A stretch of DNA of 64,000 nt from positions 1 to 64,000 of the forward strand of contig SCPB01000004.1 in NCBI GenBank assembly GCA_005502445.1. The letters run 5' to 3'. Below are positions 50,030 through 58,735 of this stretch, in pieces. The notes beneath the pieces were generated by a model. It did no database searches. It was not told the DNA's origin and saw only the letters and a list, made by a program, of their open reading frames with translations. Positions within the stretch are counted from its first letter, which is position 1. Each line of letters begins with the position of its first letter. Both the position numbers and the translations under genes were made by a program. The stretch is from Microbacteriaceae bacterium X2B (GTDB lineage: Bacteria > Actinomycetota > Actinomycetes > Actinomycetales > Microbacteriaceae).

Positions 50030-51001
50030 CTACTCCTCGATGCCGAGCACGTCGACGACGAACACCATCGTCGAGCCCGCGGGAATGGTCGCCGGAGCCT
50101 GGCCCTCGGGGTAGCCGAGCGACGGCGGGATCACCACCACGACCTGCGAGCCGACGGTCTTGCCGACGAGCGCCTGGGCGAGACCCGGAACGACGCCCTC
50201 AGGGTCGTCCTCGAAGCTCGCGACGGTGAAGGTCGCCGGTGCGCCGCGCTCCCAGCTCGAATCGAACACCGACTTCGACTCCCACAGCACTCCCGTGTAG
50301 TGCAGCACCGCACGGTCGCCCTCCTCGATCGCCGCGCCGTCGCCGAGCACGAGCACGTGGTCGATCAGCTCGTCGGACGGGTCCTGATCGGGAACGGTGA
50401 CGCCCGGCACGCCGTCCGGGGTCGTCACGACGGCCGGGACGCCGTCGCGGCCGAGCTGCGGAGACCCCTGGGCCTTGCCGAGGTACGCGGCTTCGATGTC
50501 GAGCACGACCACGACGGGATCGTCGTCGCCGAGGCCCAGGTTCGGGTCGAGCCGGCCGGGGCCGAAGACATCGGAGATCGTCGCGGTCGCGGCGATGCGC
50601 GAGCCGACCTCGGCGCACTGCACGATCTCGGCGAGTACGTCGACCTCGGCGCCGGCGGTGCGCCGCACGGGCGCGCTCTCGGGGTCGTAGGACGAGGCCG
50701 TGATGAGGTCACCGGTCTCGGCGCTGAACAGGCTCACGCGGAGGTCGACGACCTGCCCGGCCTCGATCGTCTCGCCGTCGCCCGGCACGATGACCGCCTG
50801 CTGCGGGCCGCGGCTCGTGAGTGGAGTCGGGAAGTCGACGTCCGGCTCGGTGAGCAGCGCGCCCTCGGCGTCGACGTAGCTCGCCTGCTCGCCGGTCGGC
50901 ACGACGGGCGTGCACGCTTCGGCTGCGGCCGTCGGCACGCAGGCCGTGAGCGTGACGAGCACGGCGGCGGTCAGGATGATCGCGGGTGCGGGAGTGCGCA
51001 C
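50030..51001 (-). CDS. FKBP-type peptidyl-prolyl isomerase lipoprotein
   Basis: A 323-residue lipoprotein (lipobox LTAC near residue 20). A degenerate first FKBP-like domain is followed by a canonical FKBP at the C-terminus (GDRAVLHYTGVLWESKSVFD; SLGYPEGQAPATIPAGSTMV). It should help fold exported proteins. GTG 51001 has AGAGG upstream. It lies between trmI and pafB, where mycobacteria carry the Pup-proteasome genes. Confidence 0.88.
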   Translation of the reverse strand: MRTPAPAIILTAAVLVTLTACVPTAAAEACTPVVPTGEQASYVDAEGALLTEPDVDFPTPLTSRGPQQAVIVPGDGETIEAGQVVDLRVSLFSAETGDLITASSYDPESAPVRRTAGAEVDVLAEIVQCAEVGSRIAATATISDVFGPGRLDPNLGLGDDDPVVVVLDIEAAYLGKAQGSPQLGRDGVPAVVTTPDGVPGVTVPDQDPSDELIDHVLVLGDGAAIEEGDRAVLHYTGVLWESKSVFDSSWERGAPATFTVASFEDDPEGVVPGLAQALVGKTVGSQVVVVIPPSLGYPEGQAPATIPAGSTMVFVVDVLGIEE

Positions 51002-51038
51002 GGAACCTCTTCTCACATCGGGTGCGGCCTTGAGCACT

Positions 51039-52064
51039 CTACCGGGCCTCGCCGTCGGCCCCGGTCGTCGTTGCGCCGGCCGACTCGCCGCGCTTCGCGG
51101 AGCGCTCGGCGAGCGACTGGGCCTCGCGCACGGCCTTGCGGAGGCGCTTGTCGCTCGCCATCCGGTCGCCGAGCGCGCCCGGGGTCCAGAGCTCGACATC
51201 CCCGTCGCCGTGCTCGGTCTTCGAGCCCCGCTTGGCCTTGACGAAGCGGGCCGTGCCCTCGGCGAGCCGGCGGGCGCTGATCAGGAACCCGGTGTGGGCG
51301 ACCATGCGGTGGTCAGGGCGCACCGAGAGGCCGTCGACGTTCCAGCCGCGCACCATCGTCTCGCTCGACTGCGGCTCGGTGAAGCGCTTGGCGGCGCGGA
51401 TGGCCTCGGCGACCCGCGAGAGCTGGGTCGCGGTCGCGACGTAGCACACGAGCACTCCGCCCGGCACGAGGGCGTCGCCGACGGCGTCGAGGCACTCCCA
51501 CGGAGCGAGCATGTCGAGCACGGCGCGATCGACCGAGCCGTCGGCGACCGCCTCGGGCAGCGCGCTCTGCAGGTCGCCGATCGTGATCGACCAGTTCGGG
51601 GGCTCGTCGCCGAAGAAGGCCGTCGCATTGGCGCGGGCGATGGCGGCGAACTCCTCCCGGCGCTCGAAGCTCAGCAGGCGGCCGTCGGGGCCGATCGCGC
51701 GCAGGAGCGACATCGACATCGCTCCCGATCCGACGCCCGCCTCGACGACCGTGGCGCCCGGGAAGACGTCGGCGATCGAGACGATCTGCCCGGCATCCTT
51801 CGGGTAGATGATCGCGGCGCCGCGCGGCATCGACATGACGAAGTCGTTCAGCAGCGGTCGCAGGGCGAGGTAGGAGACGCCGGAGGAGTTCTCGACGACG
51901 CTGCCGTCGGAGAGGCCGATGAGCTGCTCGTGCGGCAGCACGCCGCGGTGCGTGTGCATGGCCTTGCCGCGCTCGAGCGTGACGGTCGTCAGCCGCCCCT
52001 TCGGGTCGGTCAGCTGCACCTGATCCCCTTCGACGAAGGGGCCGGACTGCCGTCGGGCGCTCAT
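51039..52064 (-). CDS. trmI: tRNA (adenine-58-N1)-methyltransferase
   Basis: A 341-residue TrmI: N-terminal barrel, then an SAM-binding domain with VVEAGVGSGAMSMSLLRAIG, and VDRAVLDMLAPWECLDAVG. It makes m1A58 in tRNA. The acidic/Ala-rich tail is an extension common in actinobacteria. It overlaps the HAD gene by four bases. Confidence 0.93.
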   Translation of the reverse strand: MSARRQSGPFVEGDQVQLTDPKGRLTTVTLERGKAMHTHRGVLPHEQLIGLSDGSVVENSSGVSYLALRPLLNDFVMSMPRGAAIIYPKDAGQIVSIADVFPGATVVEAGVGSGAMSMSLLRAIGPDGRLLSFERREEFAAIARANATAFFGDEPPNWSITIGDLQSALPEAVADGSVDRAVLDMLAPWECLDAVGDALVPGGVLVCYVATATQLSRVAEAIRAAKRFTEPQSSETMVRGWNVDGLSVRPDHRMVAHTGFLISARRLAEGTARFVKAKRGSKTEHGDGDVELWTPGALGDRMASDKRLRKAVREAQSLAERSAKRGESAGATTTGADGEAR

Positions 52065-52762
52065 ACCGCCGCTCCGGTGGCGCGGTGGCGGTGGCGCAGG
52101 AGCGCCGCGCCGAGGTCATCGACCCCGCGGCCCGCGAGACTCGGCCACAACTCGTGGGTCGGAGCCTCGTGGAGGGTCACGTGGCAGGGAACGCCGACCG
52201 TCGCGGCGCCCGCGGCGACCGCCGAGACGAGGCCGAACTCGCTGTCTTCGATCGCGACGCAATCGTGGATGCTCACGCCCAGCCGGGCGGCCGCCGTCAG
52301 GTACGGCTCGGGGTGCGGCTTCGCGTTCGCCACATCGTCGCCCGCGACGACCACGTCGAAGACCTCGTCGCCGATCGCCGCGGCCACGCGCAGCGCCATG
52401 CGTCGCAGCGACATAGTCACGAGAGCCGTCGGCACGCTCGCTCGGCGCAGCCCGGCGAGCAGCTCGCGCGCCCCCGGGCGCCACGGCACCTCGACCTCGA
52501 TCTGCTCGAGAACGCGGTCGGTGAGGCCTTCGACGATCTGGCCGCGGCTCAGTTCGACGCCCGCCCGCTGCAGGACAGACGCCGCCGCCGGAAGGCCCGA
52601 GCCGACGAGCTTCATGCCGTCCTCGGCGGTCCAGACGCCGCCGAAGGAGGCGACCAGTTCGGTCTCGGCGCGCATCCAGTACGGCTCGGTGTCGACGATC
52701 GTCCCGTCCATGTCCCACAGCACGGCGGCGGGTCGGAGGGGGTCGCTGCTCGGGGTGGTCAC
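52061..52762 (-). CDS. HAD-superfamily hydrolase (phosphatase/phosphomutase-like)
   Basis: A 233-residue HAD with motif I LWDMDGTIVDTEPYWM, motif II ALVTMS, motif III AKPHPEPYL and motif IV VAIEDSEFGL, plus a helical cap. Substrate unknown. It is translationally coupled to trmI (ATGA). GTG 52762 is used; the frame is open upstream without a start context. Confidence 0.87.
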   Translation of the reverse strand: MTTPSSDPLRPAAVLWDMDGTIVDTEPYWMRAETELVASFGGVWTAEDGMKLVGSGLPAAASVLQRAGVELSRGQIVEGLTDRVLEQIEVEVPWRPGARELLAGLRRASVPTALVTMSLRRMALRVAAAIGDEVFDVVVAGDDVANAKPHPEPYLTAAARLGVSIHDCVAIEDSEFGLVSAVAAGAATVGVPCHVTLHEAPTHELWPSLAGRGVDDLGAALLRHRHRATGAAV

Positions 52763-52844
52763 GACCGTGAAGTCTAGTTGCGTTCTATTCTGGAGGACGC
52801 GCTCCGGCGGTCGGCCGGTGTCGCGCGATACGAGAGCGAGCCTT

Positions 52845-53768
52845 GTGACCCAGAGCGATCTGTTCCGCGGCGGACGGCTGCTCGTCGTCGCCTTCGAAGG
52901 GTGGAACGACGCCGGCGAGGCCGCGAGCGGTGCCGTCAAGGCGCTCAAGGAGGTGCTCGATGTCGTGGCCGTAGCCGATGTCGACCCCGAGGACTACTAC
53001 GACTTCCAGCTCAACCGGCCCATCATCGAGTTCGACGACGACGGCAAGCGACGACTGCGCTGGCCGGGGGTCACGCTCTACGGGCCGGCGAACGACGATG
53101 GCCTGCCGCGCGACGCGGCGCCGGAACGGGTGCTCGACGTGAGCGGTGCCAATCACGACAACATCTACCTGCTGCTGGGCACCGAGCCCTCCCGCGGGTG
53201 GCGCACCTTCGCGACCGAGACGATGGACCAGGCTCTCACCGCCGACATCACCGGCATCGTGATCCTCGGCGCGCTGCTGGCCGATGTGCCGCACTCTCGG
53301 CCGATCACCGTGCACGCCTCGAGCGAGAACCAGCAGGTGCGGGACGAGCTCGGCGTCGAACGGTCGGCCTACGAGGGGCCCGTCGGCATTCTGAGCGTCA
53401 TCGCCTCGGCCGCCGAGGAGGTCGGGATCCCCGTCGTCTCGCTGTGGGCCTCGGTGCCGCACTACGTGCACAACGCCCCCTCCCCCAAGGCGACGCTCGC
53501 GCTGCTGGACAAGCTCGAGGAGTTCGTCGACGTGACGATCCCGCGCGGCGACCTCATCGACGAGGCGCGCGCCTGGGAGGACGGCATCGACGCACTCGCC
53601 GACGACGACGACGAGATGAAGTCGTACATCGTCTCGCTCGAGCGCGCACGCGACGCCGTCGAGGCGCCCGAGGCGAGCGGCGAGGCGATCGCGCAGGAGT
53701 TCGAGCGCTACCTGCGCAAGCGCGGCGACGACGATCCGCCGCAGTCGGCGACCGAGCCGCCCGCCTAG
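52845..53768 (+). CDS. PAC2 family protein
   Basis: A 307-residue PAC2 (proteasome-assembly-chaperone-like) protein: LLVVAFEGWNDAGEAASGAV, FQLNRPIIEFDDDGKRRLRW, and the ILGALLADVPHSRPITVHAS and SLWASVPHYVHNAPSPKATL blocks. The family is widespread in actinobacteria even without proteasomes; its role is unknown. The start is GTG 52845, divergent from the HAD gene. Confidence 0.9.
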   Translation: MTQSDLFRGGRLLVVAFEGWNDAGEAASGAVKALKEVLDVVAVADVDPEDYYDFQLNRPIIEFDDDGKRRLRWPGVTLYGPANDDGLPRDAAPERVLDVSGANHDNIYLLLGTEPSRGWRTFATETMDQALTADITGIVILGALLADVPHSRPITVHASSENQQVRDELGVERSAYEGPVGILSVIASAAEEVGIPVVSLWASVPHYVHNAPSPKATLALLDKLEEFVDVTIPRGDLIDEARAWEDGIDALADDDDEMKSYIVSLERARDAVEAPEASGEAIAQEFERYLRKRGDDDPPQSATEPPA

Positions 53769-53843
53769 GGCGGAGCATCCGCGCCGGGGACGGCCGCCGC
53801 GGCGGCCCGTGCTGAGGATGCGTCGTCCTGCCGTGCGGGGCGC

Positions 53844-53979
53844 GGACCGTCCGGTGCACGGACCGTCCAGCGCACCCGTGGACCGTCCGGCGCTGAGGCG
53901 ATTGTCGCGCAGCCCCGGTCGGAATGCGTTTGCGACGGCGAGTCGGTTCCGGTGCCCGGCACGGCGCGCCCGGCACCGG
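53844..53979. repeat. Three GGACCGTCC motifs and a long hairpin in a gene-free gap
   Basis: GGACCGTCC occurs at 53844, 53860 and 53880, two of them extended to CGGACCGTCCG-type palindromes. CCGGTGCCCGGC (53949-53960) can pair with GCCCGGCACCGG (53968-53979) with one mismatch. The 275-bp gap 53769-54043 between the convergent PAC2 and uppP genes holds nothing else recognisable. Confidence 0.45.
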
Positions 53980-54043
53980 GGCTGAGCGACACGTTCGGCG
54001 GGCGTCAGCACGGAGGCGGCCATCGCGCCGATCGAGTGCGCGG

Positions 54044-54883
54044 CTACAGGGGATCGATGACGCCCGCGCCGAGAAGCACGAGCAGCACGGTGCCGAGGAC
54101 GACGCGGTAGACCACGAACGGCAGGAACGAGCGCGTCGAGATGTAGCGCATGAGCCCCGCGATGACGAGGTAGCCGACGCCGAAGGCCACGACGGTCGCC
54201 GCGAGCGTGTCGAGGGCGCTGAAGGGGCTCGCGCTCGGTTCGCTGATCGCCGTCGCGAGCTCGTACAAGCCGCTGCCGAAGACCGCGGGGATCGCCAGAA
54301 GGAAGGCGTAGCGCGCCGCGGCGGGCCTCGTGTACCCCAGTGCGAGGCCCATCGTCGTCGTCGCGCCCGAGCGCGAGACGCCCGGAATGAGCGCGAGCAT
54401 CTGCGCGGCACCGTAGAGCAGACCGTGCGGGTAGCTGAGCTCGGTCAGCTCTCGCGTGCGGCGGCCCAGCAGGTCGGCTGCGCCGAGGATCAGACCGAAC
54501 ACGATGAGCACGATCGCCACGAGCCAGAGCGATCGGAAGGTGGAGCGGATGGACTCCTGGGCGAGATAGCCGACGACCACGATCGGGATCGTGCCGATGA
54601 TGATGAGCCAGCCCATGCGGACATCCGGATCGTTCTTCGGAACGCCGCTCGTTGCGGAGAAGTGCCGGAACCAGCGCCCGATGATGCGCGTGATGTCCGA
54701 CCAGAAGTACAGCAGCACCGCGAGCTCGGTGCCGATCTGCGTGATCGCGGTGAAGGTCGCGCCGGGGTCGGTCGCGCTCGGCAGGAACTCCCCGGCGATG
54801 CGCAAGTGGGCGCTGGAGGAGATCGGCAGGAACTCGGTGAGGCCCTGGATCAAGCCCAGCACGATCGCTTCGAGGAGGGACAC
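54044..54883 (-). CDS. uppP: Undecaprenyl-diphosphatase
   Basis: A 279-residue, about eight-helix UppP/BacA. Catalytic regions: [17 protein letters not shown] and [17 protein letters not shown]. It recycles undecaprenyl pyrophosphate for wall synthesis and gives bacitracin tolerance. GTG 54883 has AGGAG five bases upstream, formed by the end of the M20 gene. Confidence 0.95.
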   Translation of the reverse strand: MSLLEAIVLGLIQGLTEFLPISSSAHLRIAGEFLPSATDPGATFTAITQIGTELAVLLYFWSDITRIIGRWFRHFSATSGVPKNDPDVRMGWLIIIGTIPIVVVGYLAQESIRSTFRSLWLVAIVLIVFGLILGAADLLGRRTRELTELSYPHGLLYGAAQMLALIPGVSRSGATTTMGLALGYTRPAAARYAFLLAIPAVFGSGLYELATAISEPSASPFSALDTLAATVVAFGVGYLVIAGLMRYISTRSFLPFVVYRVVLGTVLLVLLGAGVIDPL

Positions 54884-54890
54884 GCGGCTC

Positions 54891-56234
54891 CTAGTAGGTC
54901 GACAGCAGGTCGGTGAGGGCGCGGTGGCCGAAGTCGAGCGCGTCGAGCGGCACGCGCTCGTCGACACCGTGGAACATCGCCGGGAAGTCGAGGTCGGGGG
55001 TGAGCTTCAGCGGTGCGAAGCCGTAGCCGGTGATTCCGAGCTCGCTCAGCGCCTTGTTGTCGGTGCCGCCGCTCAGCAGGTACGGCAGCACCTGCGCCCC
55101 GGGGTCGTGGCGCAGCAGGGTGCCGACCATCGCATCGACGAGCGCACCCGAGAAGGGGTTCTCGAGCCCGACGTCGCGCGTGACGACCTCGATCTCGACA
55201 TCGTCGTCGAGCAGGGCGCGCACCTCGGCGAGCACCGAATCCTCCTCGCCCGGGAGTGTGCGGATGTCGATGAGCGCCTCGGCGGAGTCGGGGATGACGT
55301 TGTGCTTGTACCCGGCGGTGAGCAGTGTCGGGTTGCTCGTCGTCCGCAGCGTCGCCGTGAGGAACCCCGCCGCGGTACCCGTGCGCAGCAGCAGCTCGTC
55401 GGCGCCCTCGCCACTCGGGCCGATCGCCCCCGGGTCGGCTCCCACGAGTCGGGAGAGCTCGTCGAGCAGCTGCGCCGTCGTCGTGGTGAGGCGCACGGGC
55501 CACTGCTGCCGGCCGAGCGTCACGACGGCCTCGGCGAGCTTCGTGACGGCGTTGTCGCGGATGACGCGCGAGCCGTGCGCCGCCGTGCCGCGCGTGCGCA
55601 GGCGGATCCAGACAAGGGCCTTCTCGCCCGTCTGCAGCAGGTAGGCGCGCTGGCCCTCGATGTCGACGGAGTAGCCGCCGACCTCGCTGATCGCCTCGGT
55701 CGCGCCGGCGAACAGCTCGGGGCGGTGGGTGACGAGGTGGTGCGAGCCGAAGGCGCCGCCGTTCTCCTCGTCGGCGAAGAACGCCACCACGAGATCGCGG
55801 TTGGGCTGCCCGCCGCCCGCGAGCAGCTCGCGCAGAGCGGTGAGGATCATCGCGTCCATGTTCTTCATGTCGACGGCGCCGCGGCCCCACAGCATCCCGT
55901 CGCGCACCTCGCCCGCGAAGGGGTCGACCGACCAGTTCGCGGGGTCGGCCGGCACGACGTCGAGGTGGCCGTGCACGACGAGGGCCGGCCGCTCGCCGCG
56001 GTCGGTGTCGACAGGGTTCGCGTACGAGCCCTCGACGCGCGCGACGACGCTCGTGCGGCCGGGTGCGGCGTCGATGAGCTCGGGCGTCAGGCCCATCCCG
56101 GCGAGGATCGCGCCGACGTACTCGGCCGCCTCGGTCTCGCCCTTGCTGCGCCCCTCCCCGAAGTTCGTGGTGTCGAAGCGGATGAGGTCGCGGGCGATGC
56201 GGGCGGTCTCGCCGAGCTGCGTCTGGCCTGCCAT
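54891..56234 (-). CDS. M20/M25/M40 family peptidase
   Basis: A 447-residue M20 enzyme: [53 protein letters not shown], and [13 protein letters not shown] (late catalytic region). It probably cleaves acylated amino acids or dipeptides. TAGCGT lies seven bases before ATG 56234, so the mRNA is probably leaderless. Confidence 0.9.
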   Translation of the reverse strand: MAGQTQLGETARIARDLIRFDTTNFGEGRSKGETEAAEYVGAILAGMGLTPELIDAAPGRTSVVARVEGSYANPVDTDRGERPALVVHGHLDVVPADPANWSVDPFAGEVRDGMLWGRGAVDMKNMDAMILTALRELLAGGGQPNRDLVVAFFADEENGGAFGSHHLVTHRPELFAGATEAISEVGGYSVDIEGQRAYLLQTGEKALVWIRLRTRGTAAHGSRVIRDNAVTKLAEAVVTLGRQQWPVRLTTTTAQLLDELSRLVGADPGAIGPSGEGADELLLRTGTAAGFLTATLRTTSNPTLLTAGYKHNVIPDSAEALIDIRTLPGEEDSVLAEVRALLDDDVEIEVVTRDVGLENPFSGALVDAMVGTLLRHDPGAQVLPYLLSGGTDNKALSELGITGYGFAPLKLTPDLDFPAMFHGVDERVPLDALDFGHRALTDLLSTY

Positions 56235-56326
56235 GCCGACCACGCTACCCCGCGTCGAAGCGGCCACTCGGAACGTGCTATCGTCGTCTCTCGGTCGCCC
56301 CGCCCCCGGGCGGAACGGCCGGACCA

Positions 56327-56410
56327 GCGCGGGTGGCGGAAATGGCAGACGCGCTAGCTTGAGGTGCTAGTGCCCGAAAGGGCGTGGGGGTTCAAGTCCC
56401 CCCTCGCGCA
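56327..56410 (+). tRNA. tRNA-Leu (anticodon GAG)
   Basis: 84 bases without an encoded CCA. The acceptor stem GCGCGGG pairs with CTCGCGC. The anticodon stem CTAGC/GCTAG holds the loop TTGAGGT, so the anticodon is GAG. A class II variable arm (TGCCC-GAAA-GGGCG) and T arm GGGGG-TTCAAGT-CCCCC are intact. It reads CUC/CUU leucine codons. Confidence 0.95.
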
Positions 56411-56497
56411 CGCTGGTCGGTGAGTCGATCACCAACCAACCAGAACTGGTTGAGACAGTGCCCGCTCGCGCCGTGCTGCTGCACGGCGAGCGGTAAA

Positions 56498-56531
56498 GAA
56501 CGGCCCCGAGGCTCCGGCCCCGGGGCCGTTC
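56498..56531. terminator. Terminator hairpin after tRNA-Leu
   Basis: GAACGGCCCCG (56498-56508) pairs perfectly with CGGGGCCGTTC (56521-56531) around 12 bases. It ends the tRNA transcript and insulates the next gene. Confidence 0.65.
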
Positions 56532-56603
56532 CGCGTTCGGGGGCGTCGCGCGTGTCGAGAGGATGCTCGAGGACGCGCCTGCGCCGGTATCGTGAGCGCG
56601 ACC

Positions 56604-58010
56604 ATGACTCTGTCGCGCCGCACGCTGCTCATCGGAGGCACCGGCCTCTCGGTGCTCCTCGTCTCGGCGTGCACGCGCGACACCGACCCCCCGCCTGCGC
56701 CGACGCCCGACGCCGAACCCGGCCGCGGGCGACCGAGGGCGATCCTGCGCAGCGAGTGGGCGACCGACGGCTTCGCGCAGGGCTCGACGAGCTACCTGCC
56801 GGTGGGCGCCACGCCCGAGGACCGGGTCGCGCTCGCCCGGCCGGTCGCCGATCGGCTCTTCATCGCCGGCGAGGCCACCTCGACGACCGCCGCGAACACC
56901 GTGCACGGCGCCCGTGCCGAGGGCGAGCGCGCGGCCGCGGAGGTGCTGCGCGTCGCTCAGGAGGGCGAGCGGATCGTCGTCATCGGCGCCGGCGTCGCGG
57001 GGGCGGCCGCCGCGCGCCGACTCACCGAGGCGGGCGCCTCGGTCGTCGTGATCGAGGCGCGTGGTCGCGTCGGCGGCCGAGTGCGCACGATCGAGGCGGA
57101 GGGCTGGCCGATGCCCGTCGAGCTCGGGGCGCACTGGGTGCGCGACGTGCAGGAGAGCTCTCTGCTGGAGGATCTCGTCGCGCTCGGGGTCGAGATCGGC
57201 ATCGCCGACCAGCGCAGCGTTCGCGGCGCGGGCGGCGAGCCGATCGCCGAGGCGACCGGCGTCGATGACGCTGTCGCGCGCATCCTCGCCGCCGTGTCGG
57301 CGCAGACCGAGGCCTCCGCGCCGGATCTGCCCCTCGCGAGCGCTCTCGCCCAGCTCGCGCCGTTGCCGGAGGGGGCCCCGCCCGGAGCGCTGAGCGACCG
57401 CGAGTCGGCCGCTCTCGCCGTCGGCGAGCTCGGCGCCCGTCTCGGCGCGCCCGCGCGCCGCCTCTCGACGCGGTACGGGATCAGCGAGCAGGCTCCGGGC
57501 ACGGACAACCTCGTGCTCGGCGGCTACGCACGCATCGTCGACGAGCTCCTCGACGGCGTCGACGTGCTGCTCTCGAGCGCCGCCACCGGCGTCGACTGGG
57601 GCGACGAGGGCATGCGGGTGCGGCTCGCGACGGGCGAGTCGCTCGCCGCCGACCGCGCCGTGCTCACGGTGCCGCTCGGCGTTCTGCAGGGTGGCGGCAT
57701 CGAGTTCGAGCCCCCGCTGCCCCTCGCCCACCGCGTCGCGATCGCGAGCCTCGGCGTCGGCCGGCTGGAGACCGTGTGGCTGCGCTTCGATGAGGTGACG
57801 TGGAGCGACGAGGCGGCACTGTGGGCGCTCGCCGACCCCGAGGGCACGGCGACGATCACCCACTGGGTCAATCTGCATGCCGTCACCGGCGATGCCGTGC
57901 TCGTCGGGCTGATCGCAGCCGACCGAGTCACGCCGTTCCTGCGCTTGGATGACGACGAGGCCGTCACGGAGTGCCTGGCGAGTCTTCAGCCGTTCTTCGA
58001 CGCGGAGTGA
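56604..58010 (+). CDS. Secreted flavin amine oxidase, apparently circularly permuted
   Basis: A 468-residue FAD protein with a twin-arginine lipoprotein signal (MTLSRRTLLIGG...VSAC). What comes first after the signal is the segment that normally ends flavin amine oxidases (residues about 45-115: EWATDGFAQGSTSYLPVG; RLFIAGEATSTTAANTVHGA). Only then does the N-terminal Rossmann motif appear (VVIGAGVAGAAAARRLTEAG, VVIEARGRVGGRVRT). The protein ends where that C-terminal segment would usually follow. Export by the Tat system with bound FAD is likely; substrate unknown. GTG 56592 is an alternative start. Confidence 0.85.
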   Translation: MTLSRRTLLIGGTGLSVLLVSACTRDTDPPPAPTPDAEPGRGRPRAILRSEWATDGFAQGSTSYLPVGATPEDRVALARPVADRLFIAGEATSTTAANTVHGARAEGERAAAEVLRVAQEGERIVVIGAGVAGAAAARRLTEAGASVVVIEARGRVGGRVRTIEAEGWPMPVELGAHWVRDVQESSLLEDLVALGVEIGIADQRSVRGAGGEPIAEATGVDDAVARILAAVSAQTEASAPDLPLASALAQLAPLPEGAPPGALSDRESAALAVGELGARLGAPARRLSTRYGISEQAPGTDNLVLGGYARIVDELLDGVDVLLSSAATGVDWGDEGMRVRLATGESLAADRAVLTVPLGVLQGGGIEFEPPLPLAHRVAIASLGVGRLETVWLRFDEVTWSDEAALWALADPEGTATITHWVNLHAVTGDAVLVGLIAADRVTPFLRLDDDEAVTECLASLQPFFDAE

Positions 58011-58686
58011 GCAGGAGCGGCACTGCCCGGCGGAGCGGGCGCAGCGCGGCCTCGAGCACGCGGTGGACGAGGCGCGGCAGCGGCAGGAGCATGAGGCCGA
58101 TCGCGACGGCCGTGAAGAGGCCGATCGCCGCGGCGCTGTAGGCGATGAACTCGAGCGGTCCAGACACCTGGGCCGGGTCGAGGAAGAAGTAGGGATACCA
58201 CCCGATGATCGCGCCGCGCACGAGCGTCACGACGCCCCAGCCGAGGGGATACCCGATGACGATCCAGAGCACGGCTCGGCGGACGTGGCGCTCGCCCGGT
58301 GCGAGCAGCCAGTCCAGGAGCAGGTAGCCGGGGATCCAGAAGTGCAGCAACTGGTCGCTCCACGGCACGTCGAGGCGGTAGCCGCGCGCTTCGGCCTGCG
58401 AGGCCAGGAGCGCGAAGACGATGCCGGCCACGATCAGGAAGGTGGTGACGCACAGTCGCAGGCCGGGCATCCACGCGGGATCGACGGGGCGGCGCAGGGC
58501 GGCGACGCCGCAGAGCACGTTCGCGACGACCGCGACCATGTTGCTCTGCACCGTGAGGTAGCCGAAGAAGTTCGCCGAGGCGAATGCGCTGAACCCGAGG
58601 CCGTACTGGAACCGCGCGACGAGAGCGACGACGCCGACGACCGCGACGAGCAGGCGCAGCGTCCCGAAGACCCCTCGTGCCGTCAC
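57964..58686 (-). CDS. Pr6Pr family membrane protein
   Basis: A 240-residue protein with six predicted helices: FFGYLTVQSNMVAVVANVLC, LLHFWIPGYLLLDWLLAPGE and GWYPYFFLDP are typical of the FAR-17a/AIG1-like Pr6Pr family. Function unknown. Its last 47 bp overlap the convergent amine oxidase gene. Confidence 0.85.
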   Translation of the reverse strand: MTARGVFGTLRLLVAVVGVVALVARFQYGLGFSAFASANFFGYLTVQSNMVAVVANVLCGVAALRRPVDPAWMPGLRLCVTTFLIVAGIVFALLASQAEARGYRLDVPWSDQLLHFWIPGYLLLDWLLAPGERHVRRAVLWIVIGYPLGWGVVTLVRGAIIGWYPYFFLDPAQVSGPLEFIAYSAAAIGLFTAVAIGLMLLPLPRLVHRVLEAALRPLRRAVPLLLTPRRRTAEDSPGTP

Positions 58687-58735
58687 GCGCTCTCGACCCC
58701 CACCGTTACGAGACTGCCACGTCCTCCGCAGGGTG

